Positions 27,314-32,157 of a stretch of 32,157 bases of DNA are shown piece by piece. Where the stretch lies: IMG/VR virus record IMGVR_UViG_3300035698_007401, positions 1 through 32,157 of that record; one strand, written 5' to 3'. Made by a program: the position numbers and the translations under genes. The notes beneath the pieces were generated by a model, which worked only from the letters and a program-made list of their open reading frames with translations, did not search any database and had not been told where the DNA came from. The stretch's first letter is position 1; each line of letters begins with the position of its first letter. Source of the DNA: a virus.

Positions 27314-27370
27314 GAGAGTGTTAGCAGGGGATGCGTCCGAACAACTCTATAAAAACAGGAGATTCCCCCA
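27314..27370 (+). ncRNA. GAGARUGA pseudoknot RNA T, CCA end, compensated inner S1
   Basis: S1 GAG-AG-TGT (27314-27321) with ACA-A-CTC (27341-27347): the inner UGA/UCA becomes UGU/ACA. S2 GGGGA (27327-27331) with TCCCC (27364-27368), linker TATAAAAAC. CCA at 27368-27370. Confidence 0.7.
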
Positions 27371-27377
27371 TTTTATT

Positions 27378-27454
27378 GCACACGTAGCTCAGTTGGACAG
27401 AGTCATAGATTTCTACTCTATTGGTCGGGGGTTCGAATCCCTCCGTGTGTACCA
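27378..27454 (+). tRNA. tRNA-Arg(TCT)
   Basis: Acceptor GCACACG/CGTGTGT, anticodon arm ATAGA-TTTCTAC-TCTAT, T-arm GGGGG-TTCGAAT-CCCTC, encoded CCA. Confidence 0.9.
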
Positions 27455-27509
27455 ACTAGGAGAACCAATGAAACTAATACAGCTAGAAAGTGGATTAAAA
27501 TAATTTAAT

Positions 27510-27584
27510 AGGGTCGTCGAATAACGGTTAATTCGGAAGATTGTCAATCTTTCAACGTGGGTTCAACTCCCATCGATCCTGCCA
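27510..27584 (+). tRNA. tRNA-Asp(GTC)
   Basis: Acceptor AGGGTCG/CGATCCT, anticodon arm GAAGA-TTGTCAA-TCTTT, T-arm GTGGG-TTCAACT-CCCAT, discriminator G, encoded CCA. Confidence 0.9.
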
Positions 27585-27602
27585 TTTTAACAAGGAGAAG
27601 TT

Positions 27603-27785
27603 ATGAGAAACAAAGACCCAAAGAAGAAGTGTTCACTATGTGGAAGAACAAACACAGAATTCAGAGTAATCGATGTTACCCCTTCGGGTTGGTGGCGTAG
27701 ATTCTTCACTTGCGGAAAGATTAGAATTATGATCTGCCAAAGTTGTATATCTAAAATGATGCGTAAACTTGTGGGGATGGACTAA
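27603..27785 (+). CDS. small zinc-binding protein
   Basis: A 60-residue basic protein with CSLCG near residue 10 and CQSC near residue 47, a likely zinc site. It has SD AAGGAG. Its stop overlaps the next start (TAATG), so the pair is translationally coupled. Function unknown. Confidence 0.6.
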   Translation: MRNKDPKKKCSLCGRTNTEFRVIDVTPSGWWRRFFTCGKIRIMICQSCISKMMRKLVGMD

Positions 27786-28261
27786 TGAACGCAACAGACC
27801 CTTATGCCACAATAATGGGCATTAATGAATCAGAATTGAATTTGGCGGAAAAATGGCGGATCGTTATCCATAGTGTAGATCATGGTGCCCATAGATATTT
27901 TTCACCTAAAAGAGATGGAATTGCCACGTTATGTGAAAATATACACCGTCATGTTAAATATGGTCAATGTCCAAGACATGACACGATTACTATTGATCTC
28001 GCTACGCCCGAAGAGTATATGATCAACTCATTAAATGTATTAATGAATGCTTGGGATATGTTGGAGTCTAGGGGTATTGAAGTCCGAACCTGCTCTAATC
28101 CAGTTGGTGTCCACGAACTCGAAGATGGTACCAAATCAACATTCGAGGTTACATATTGCGATCTAGACAAGTTTAACCTTGGATTATTTCACGGAGATCA
28201 AGTAGCTTATCTCTATAATCTTGATTATGATCAGAAGAAGATAGGCTATGGTAAAATTTAA
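27785..28261 (+). CDS. hypothetical protein
   Basis: A 158-residue alpha/beta protein. It has H and C residues (VDHGAHRYF, GQCPRHD) and an acidic C-terminal part, but I recognise no family. It is coupled to the small zinc protein and ends 3 bases before tRNA-Glu, so stop and tRNA processing are adjacent. Confidence 0.6.
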   Translation: MNATDPYATIMGINESELNLAEKWRIVIHSVDHGAHRYFSPKRDGIATLCENIHRHVKYGQCPRHDTITIDLATPEEYMINSLNVLMNAWDMLESRGIEVRTCSNPVGVHELEDGTKSTFEVTYCDLDKFNLGLFHGDQVAYLYNLDYDQKKIGYGKI

Positions 28262-28264
28262 ATT

Positions 28265-28340
28265 GCCCCGTTAGGCTAATCGGCTAAACCCCTAGCTTTT
28301 CATGCTAGTATTGCCCGTTCGAATCGGGTACGGGGTACCA
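28265..28340 (+). tRNA. tRNA-Glu(TTC), copy 2
   Basis: Acceptor GCCCCGT/ACGGGGT, anticodon arm CTAGC-TTTTCAT-GCTAG, T-arm GCCCG-TTCGAAT-CGGGT, encoded CCA. Differs widely from the copy at 21042. Confidence 0.9.
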
Positions 28341-28343
28341 TTT

Positions 28344-28412
28344 GAGAGTGATTTTATTGGGGAGTGATGATACTAGAACCTTTGCTAATCAACTCGTTAA
28401 CAAACAAAGCAA
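28344..28412 (+). ncRNA. GAGARUGA pseudoknot RNA Q
   Basis: S1 GAG-AG-TGA (28344-28351) with TCAACTC (28389-28395). S2 TTGCT (28382-28386) with AGCAA (28408-28412), linker GTTAACAAACA. Confidence 0.7.
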
Positions 28413-28433
28413 GAAGACGAATAGAGATCAAAT

Positions 28434-28485
28434 GAGAATGACCGTTCTGTCAGTGTTTCAGTCAACTCACCAAAAAATGAAATAC
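28434..28485 (+). ncRNA. GAGARUGA pseudoknot RNA R
   Basis: S1 GAG-AA-TGA (28434-28441) with TCAACTC (28462-28468). S2 TTTCA (28456-28460) with TGAAA (28478-28482), extended by TGT/ACA. Confidence 0.7.
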
Positions 28486-28494
28486 AAGAATTTC

Positions 28495-28564
28495 GAGAGT
28501 GATATTGGGGGGCTGAGAAAGTCTATCAACTCGTTAACAAAAAATATTTAAATGCCCTCCACCA
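28495..28564 (+). ncRNA. GAGARUGA pseudoknot RNA S, CCA end
   Basis: S1 GAG-AG-TGA (28495-28502) with TCAACTC (28526-28532). S2 GGGGGGC (28507-28513) with GCCCTCC (28554-28560), 7 pairs with one G-U. A and CCA follow (28561-28564), then ATTTT. Confidence 0.75.
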
Positions 28565-28572
28565 ATTTTATT

Positions 28573-28647
28573 GCCCCCTTAGTGTAATGGATAACACGAA
28601 ACGCTACGAACGTTTTAATGCTGATTCGATTTCGGCAGGGGGTACCA
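28573..28647 (+). tRNA. tRNA-Arg(ACG)
   Basis: Acceptor GCCCCCT/AGGGGGT, anticodon arm AAACG-CTACGAA-CGTTT, T-arm GCTGA-TTCGATT-TCGGC, encoded CCA. A34 would need host TadA to become inosine. Confidence 0.9.
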
Positions 28648-28656
28648 ATTTACATT

Positions 28657-28734
28657 GCCTCCAAAGCTTATTAGGTAAAGCATCGGTCTCTTAAACCGAG
28701 GTCTTGATCGGTTCGAATCCGACTGGGGGTACCA
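28657..28734 (+). tRNA. tRNA-Lys(CTT)
   Basis: Acceptor GCCTCCA/TGGGGGT, anticodon arm TCGGT-CTCTTAA-ACCGA, T-loop TTCGAAT, encoded CCA. Confidence 0.9.
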
Positions 28735-28741
28735 ATTTAAT

Positions 28742-28832
28742 GGATGGGAATTTCGCTCGGCAGTGGATTTAGTTTTGAAAACTAAGGGAAGTCAGGAATG
28801 GCTTTGGGGATCGACACCTCTCGCATCCGCCA
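28742..28832 (+). tRNA. tRNA-Ser(TGA)
   Basis: Acceptor GGATGGG/CGCATCC (one mismatch), anticodon arm TTAGT-TTTGAAA-ACTAA, long variable arm, T-arm TGGGG-ATCGACA-CCTCT, discriminator G, encoded CCA. Confidence 0.9.
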
Positions 28833-28898
28833 TTTTAATGTTGACTATTCCGACATAAGGGGATATAGTATAGCAAGTTTAAATAAAAGGATTATATT

Positions 28899-29282
28899 AT
28901 GACGATAACTAAATTAAATTATGCGATATACCTAACATTAATTGGTATATTTTTATATGTGGGACTTATAATCAAGGAATACAAGGATGAGCATCCAGAC
29001 ATTCCAGTACCTGTATTAACCCCATTGGAACCAGAAGCCAACCTTCCACCATTACCACAAGAAGATCATCTTTTGCATCTTGGTGATGTCACGATTTGCA
29101 CCGAATGTGGACATACGCATAATTGTCAAGAATGGAAAGAGTGGGTTCAAGACATGCATTATATAATGTACGATTGCCAAGACCCAGATTGTCATATCAA
29201 TCACGATTTAGTGAATGATAATACTAACAATATCCCATTACCAGATAAGAGTTTAACGATTCCACCACCAGATACCTTTTAG
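28899..29282 (+). CDS. membrane-anchored protein with cysteine pairs
   Basis: A 127-residue protein. Residues ~8-25 (YAIYLTLIGIFLYVGLII) form an N-terminal membrane anchor. A proline-rich linker and a soluble domain with CTECGH and CQDPDCH, a possible zinc site, follow. SD AAAGGAT. It overlaps nothing and is followed 9 bases later by another small membrane gene, suggesting a membrane-protein pair. Confidence 0.6.
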   Translation: MTITKLNYAIYLTLIGIFLYVGLIIKEYKDEHPDIPVPVLTPLEPEANLPPLPQEDHLLHLGDVTICTECGHTHNCQEWKEWVQDMHYIMYDCQDPDCHINHDLVNDNTNNIPLPDKSLTIPPPDTF

Positions 29283-29291
29283 GAGAACCCC

Positions 29292-29441
29292 ATGTACTGG
29301 ACGATTCACAATATTATAAGTACCATATTTGAATGGATAGGACATGGGATTAGGATGTTCTTTGGATCACTTTGGGCATTTATTGTATTTATAATGAAGA
29401 CCACTTGTGTAATTATAAACACGATAACCTGTAGACATTAA
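29292..29441 (+). CDS. small membrane protein
   Basis: A 49-residue ORF with SD TAGGAG. Most of it is hydrophobic (IISTIFEWIG, MFFGSLWAFIVFIM), one or two membrane segments. Coupled to the preceding anchored protein. Its stop is one base before tRNA-Ser(GGA). Confidence 0.5.
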   Translation: MYWTIHNIISTIFEWIGHGIRMFFGSLWAFIVFIMKTTCVIINTITCRH

Positions 29442-29442
29442 T

Positions 29443-29530
29443 GGATAGTACAGTGTAGTGGTCTGCCGACTATGTTGGAAGCATAGTGACTCCTAATGGG
29501 AGTGGGGTTCGACTCCTCTGCTATCCGCCA
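29443..29530 (+). tRNA. tRNA-Ser(GGA)
   Basis: Acceptor GGATAGT/GCTATCC, anticodon arm CTATG-TTGGAAG-CATAG, long variable arm, T-loop TTCGACT, discriminator G, encoded CCA. Confidence 0.9.
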
Positions 29531-29547
29531 AAAAAGGAAAGATGATT

Positions 29548-29865
29548 ATGAAAAAATTAAACGAGACTATTAGGGGACATATATATGTAATAATCGGACT
29601 TGTAGTGGTTATAGGGTTGGTGACTTTACGACACTCATGTGACAGGGCTGAACCTGTAGAAGAATCTATCATTCAAGAGAAAGTGATTGAAGAGATCATA
29701 GACAACCCTTCCGTTAAACCCATTCCTAACCCTCCAAGTGTAGAAGATTTGAATGCCATTAAGGAGGCAGTTGCTGTATATAATGCAACACATACACCTT
29801 CACCATTTAGTAGTGAAGATTATCCAGAAGTAATAATTGTGGATGCCAACGGCAACGTAAGGTAA
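29548..29865 (+). CDS. small membrane-anchored protein
   Basis: A 105-residue protein starting MKKLNETIRGH. I prefer ATG at 29548 over 29542 because the SD AAGGA is ten bases from the former and only four from the latter. Residues ~12-29 (IYVIIGLVVVIGLVTL) are a membrane segment with an N-in anchor pattern. The rest is acidic and soluble. Function unknown. Confidence 0.55.
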   Translation: MKKLNETIRGHIYVIIGLVVVIGLVTLRHSCDRAEPVEESIIQEKVIEEIIDNPSVKPIPNPPSVEDLNAIKEAVAVYNATHTPSPFSSEDYPEVIIVDANGNVR

Positions 29866-29870
29866 ATATT

Positions 29871-30308
29871 ATGGACAATGAATCTGAAGAAATCGAAGAA
29901 GAAATCGAAGAAGAAGAAGAAGAACTCGAAGAAGGCCAAGAAGAGGACTTAGGTTGGCCTGATAATTACACCACCCGAACAATGGGACATGAAATAAGGA
30001 CTAAGGGTGGAAAGTGGTATTACGAAGACGGAGAACCACATGAAGTTTTTAAACACAGACCTTGTGCGTTTTGCGGGGCTACTAAATCGGATGGATACCT
30101 CCCCGACCGTTGCCTTGGAGAGATTCCAAATATAATTGGGGCGTGTTGTGGGCATGGGCGTGTTGAAGATTCATATTTAATCTTAGAAGACGAAACATCT
30201 ATTGAGGGTGAAGCAGTCTGGGAATACCTTGATAAACACTTTCCCGAGAAATATAAAAAACGAATCAATTTTTATTTACATAAAAAAAATAGTTTAAAGA
30301 AGGAGTAG
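29871..30308 (+). CDS. acidic protein with CCGHG cysteine cluster
   Basis: A 145-residue protein. The first ~27 residues are nearly all glutamate (GAAGAA-type codon repeats). The remainder has CAFCGATKSDGYLPDRC and IIGACCGHG, a cysteine/histidine cluster found in many phage hypothetical proteins and probably zinc-binding. There is no clear SD, so translation may be coupled to the preceding gene, which ends 5 bases upstream. Function unknown. Confidence 0.6.
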   Translation: MDNESEEIEEEIEEEEEELEEGQEEDLGWPDNYTTRTMGHEIRTKGGKWYYEDGEPHEVFKHRPCAFCGATKSDGYLPDRCLGEIPNIIGACCGHGRVEDSYLILEDETSIEGEAVWEYLDKHFPEKYKKRINFYLHKKNSLKKE

Positions 30309-30328
30309 TTATGGGATTAAATTTTATT

Positions 30329-30402
30329 GCCTGATTAGTACAATGGTAGTACATCGCTGTGGTATAGCGAAAACAACGGATCGATACCGTTATTAGGCTC
30401 CA
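30329..30402 (+). tRNA. tRNA-Thr(GGT)
   Basis: Acceptor GCCTGAT/ATTAGGC, anticodon arm TCGCT-GTGGTAT-AGCGA, T-arm AACGG-ATCGATA-CCGTT, discriminator T, encoded CCA. Confidence 0.85.
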
Positions 30403-30420
30403 TTTTAAAGGAAAGATATT

Positions 30421-30612
30421 ATGGCTAAAAGCATAAACAGCATAAAAGGTAAGAATCCGGACAATTTTAAATTTTATTCATTTAAAGGGCGATACATGAT
30501 AGATGAATCCCGCAAAGCGACAAAAACCACATCTTGGCTGATGCACTGGGCTGATTTGGCTCTTGATGGTGATGGTATACCGTTCAAAAATAGATATGGC
30601 CCAAGTTATTAA
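30421..30612 (+). CDS. small hypothetical protein
   Basis: A 63-residue basic protein with SD AAAGGAAAG. It is W- and K-rich (TTSWLMHWADLALDGDG). No family is recognised. It precedes a long structured RNA. Confidence 0.5.
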   Translation: MAKSINSIKGKNPDNFKFYSFKGRYMIDESRKATKTTSWLMHWADLALDGDGIPFKNRYGPSY

Positions 30613-30616
30613 ACAA

Positions 30617-30966
30617 TTTGAAGTAGATTAATTCGTATAGTACAGGGAAACGGCTAGCTACCGTTCCATCAAACACACGAAGACCCTCCTTCCGAAATCA
30701 AAGGTTAAACATCGATGAAATTAAACAAAACCGAAGAGAGTAGGATTAGTTAGGGGAACAACGTGAAATCCGTGTGGCTAAAAAGTCGCTTGCCGATATG
30801 GGCATGAGATGATTGTGATTAAAGGATAGACAGAGTAGGTTAGATTTGTAGTGTATTGGATAGCACAGCCTCGCTATGGGGTTAGTGTGGGTTCGATTCC
30901 CACCTTATCGATGATACTGAAAAGGAACATAGTGAAATCCCCTGCGATAACAATTCCTTCAAACCA
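30617..30966 (+). ncRNA. ~350-nt structured RNA with embedded tRNA domain, acceptor-like end and CCA
   Basis: TTTGAAG (30617-30623) pairs with CTTCAAA (30957-30963), immediately followed by CCA and ATTT, so the whole RNA is closed like a tRNA acceptor. Inside are local hairpins and a tRNA-like domain at about 30842-30910: D-arm GTG...GCAC and T-arm GTGGG-TTCGATT-CCCAC, but no proper acceptor or anticodon. No ORF. Confidence 0.6.
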
Positions 30967-30971
30967 ATTTA

Positions 30972-31101
30972 ACAGATGACGCTGTGGAAGTAGACACAGT
31001 ATGACCCCGCATTATATCCTGTCTGCCTTGTGCTGATACGTAATCGACAGGAGGTCTATGGACTTTTTTCCGAGCGGTGGAGTTACGCCCATCTCATCTG
31101 T
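30972..31101 (+). ncRNA. 130-nt structured RNA with 8-bp closing helix
   Basis: ACAGATGA (30972-30979) pairs perfectly with TCATCTGT (31094-31101). Inside, CCTGTC/GACAGG and CTGTG/CACAG helices are possible. It carries no tRNA arms and ends without CCA (ACTTT). Confidence 0.5.
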
Positions 31102-31123
31102 ACTTTAAAATAAGGAAAGAGAA

Positions 31124-31198
31124 ATGACCATTAAAGAAAAGAGAATAGATTTTAAAAACACGCTAAAAGGTTCGAGCCGAAATAGCATCATGGCCTAA
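31124..31198 (+). CDS. possible 24-residue peptide
   Basis: MTIKEKRIDFKNTLKG..., SD AAGGAAAGAG just upstream. It is too short to be sure of. Confidence 0.3.
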   Translation: MTIKEKRIDFKNTLKGSSRNSIMA

Positions 31199-31256
31199 AT
31201 GGAAACAGGATGGTCTTCTTGGCTTCGTGAGAATGCCGAACTTATAGGAGAGAGAA

Positions 31257-31409
31257 ATGAAAGAAATACAATGTTTATTAGCAAAAGGAACACGAAGAAG
31301 TGTTTCCTTCATTACAGAAAAAGACGCAAAGGTTGATAAGTCCGTGAAATATCTTGGAGAAGATGGGTGGACGATCCTTGAGGTCTACAGCAACACGACA
31401 ATTAAATAA
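31257..31409 (+). CDS. small hypothetical protein
   Basis: A 50-residue protein (MKEIQCLLAKGTRRSVSF...) with the strong SD TAGGAGAG. The pattern YLGEDGWTILEVYS is typical of a small beta domain. Function unknown. Confidence 0.5.
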   Translation: MKEIQCLLAKGTRRSVSFITEKDAKVDKSVKYLGEDGWTILEVYSNTTIK

Positions 31410-31423
31410 CGAAAAGGATAATT

Positions 31424-31894
31424 ATGGAAGACGAAAAAGTAGAAAAAGTAGAAGTACTCACCTCAGTATTTGATGAGAAAGGGTTAACGTTTGATATTAC
31501 TGAGAAATTCATTAAGGATGTCGCATTCCCTGTCAAGCGAATGACTGGCCCAATTGATTTGATGTATGATTTTACAACTGGAACCACATCTCCAATGGAG
31601 GCAAGTAGTCAACTATTTGATACCTATGACGAAATGGTTAGATCCGTTGGAAGAACTGATGTGATCTACGTAGCATACCTTCACGGTAATGGAAAATATC
31701 GTCTACGATCTGGCTCAATTCAAGGAGTAAAGGTAATTGCAGACCAATCATGCTTCATGTGCTGTGGTAATATCGAAGCTTGGGAAGCCCTTTCTTATGC
31801 TGATGAAATTCGAGCCGCCAGCTCCGAACCAGATTATATAGCAACCGAAATGAGCAAAACCGAAAAGGATCTCGAAAATCTTACTGAAACTTAA
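31424..31894 (+). CDS. hypothetical protein
   Basis: A 156-residue acidic protein with SD AAAGGA. The central part (VIYVAYLHGNGKYRLRSGSIQGVKVI) looks beta-rich and is followed by CFMCCGN. No family is recognised. It ends 4 bases before tRNA-Gln(CTG). Confidence 0.55.
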   Translation: MEDEKVEKVEVLTSVFDEKGLTFDITEKFIKDVAFPVKRMTGPIDLMYDFTTGTTSPMEASSQLFDTYDEMVRSVGRTDVIYVAYLHGNGKYRLRSGSIQGVKVIADQSCFMCCGNIEAWEALSYADEIRAASSEPDYIATEMSKTEKDLENLTET

Positions 31895-31898
31895 AAAC

Positions 31899-31972
31899 TG
31901 CCCCCTAGCATAACGGCAATGCAGGAGACTCTGAATCTCTTGATGAAAGTTCGATTCTTTCGGGGGCATCCA
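31899..31972 (+). tRNA. tRNA-Gln(CTG)
   Basis: Acceptor TGCCCCC/GGGGGCA, anticodon arm GGAGA-CTCTGAA-TCTCT, T-arm GAAAG-TTCGATT-CTTTC, discriminator T, encoded CCA. Confidence 0.9.
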
Positions 31973-31980
31973 ATTTAGTT

Positions 31981-32058
31981 GCTCTTGTAGCCCAAAAGGA
32001 TAAGGCCACACTTTCCTAAAGTGTAGATTTGCTGGTTCGATTCCAGTCAAGAGTACCA
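31981..32058 (+). tRNA. tRNA-Arg(CCT)
   Basis: Acceptor GCTCTTG/CAAGAGT, anticodon arm ACACT-TTCCTAA-AGTGT, T-arm GCTGG-TTCGATT-CCAGT, encoded CCA. Last tRNA in the window. Confidence 0.9.
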
Positions 32059-32096
32059 ATTTATCATATAAATGCTGGAAAAATGAGAAACAATTG

Positions 32097-32109
32097 ATAA
32101 GTACTTATA
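32097..32109 (+). promoter_or_regulatory. late-promoter-like motif
   Basis: ATAAGTACTTATA directly before the SD AAGGA of the gene at the right edge. Confidence 0.4.
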
Positions 32110-32120
32110 AGGAACTTTGC

Positions 32121-32157
32121 ATGCGAATCAATTTACAGAATATTATTACTTCTATTA
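32121..32157 (+). CDS. 5' end of a gene cut by the window edge
   Basis: ATG at 32121 with SD AAGGA and a late-like motif upstream. Only MRINLQNIITSI can be read, so no identity is possible. Confidence 0.45.
   Translation, partial: MRINLQNIITSI

Noticed and set aside
27468-27503. An 11-codon ORF with a good SD between tRNA-Arg and tRNA-Asp
   Set aside because: Too short to claim as a gene without expression data.
28342-28551. A 69-codon plus-strand ORF
   Set aside because: It begins without ATG or SD inside tRNA-Glu and runs exactly through pseudoknot RNAs Q, R and S, whose pairing explains the sequence better.
13270-31110. CRISPR array as explanation of the many repeats
   Set aside because: Repeat units are variable, unequally spaced, separated by tRNAs and genes, and show paired (compensatory) changes in place of identical repeats with unique spacers.

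Overview
The window looks like part of the genome of a large, AT-rich tailed phage related to T4-like myoviruses of Gram-negative, probably marine, bacteria. The evidence is a T4 gp14-like neck protein, a T4 RNase H-like 5'-3' nuclease, an endonuclease VII-like protein, GIY-YIG and HNH homing endonucleases, tightly packed small genes with strong Shine-Dalgarno (SD) sites, and a recurrent late-promoter-like motif (CTAARTAnTTA). The host cannot be fixed from sequence alone.

Layout. 1-3780 (+): an acidic protein, a nucleotidyltransferase-fold protein, an unknown protein and the gp14-like neck protein. 3795-7658 (-): small unknown genes, a membrane zinc protein, a zinc-ribbon protein, the RNase H/flap nuclease and a NADAR protein. 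7841-13015 (+): small proteins, a 732-residue protein ending in a CCA-adding-type tRNA nucleotidyltransferase with an HD domain, a DUF1353 protein and a BCS1-like AAA ATPase with its own sigma70-type promoter. A terminator (13200-13231) and a new sigma70-type promoter (13233-13260) then open an array of about 19 kb that runs to the right edge.

The array holds about 37 tRNA genes with anticodons for all 20 amino acids, most with encoded CCA and a stereotyped CCA-ATTTAA junction. Short protein genes and five homing-type nuclease genes are interspersed. It also holds many RNAs that are not ordinary tRNAs. The most striking is a family of about 20 short elements sharing GAG-AR-UGA ... UCA-A-CUC, an A-rich linker and a second element-specific helix. 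This is an H-type pseudoknot whose helix sequences covary between copies, and seven copies end in CCA. The array also contains a duplicated three-way-junction RNA, a ~930-nt ornate RNA with an embedded tRNA, a ~350-nt RNA with an embedded tRNA domain and an acceptor-like closing stem plus CCA, tRNAs with enlarged anticodon arms, chimeric tRNAs and orphan tRNA halves.

How it may work together (inference): the phage supplies its own tRNA pool and a CCA-adding enzyme for maturation or repair. The pseudoknots and other tRNA-like RNAs appear to be co-transcribed and cut by the same machinery, and could be stable tRNA mimics, processing signals or decoys for tRNA-attacking defences. Homing endonucleases colonise the array. 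At least two sit behind hairpins that span the late-promoter motif, as in the T4 I-TevI type of late-only expression.
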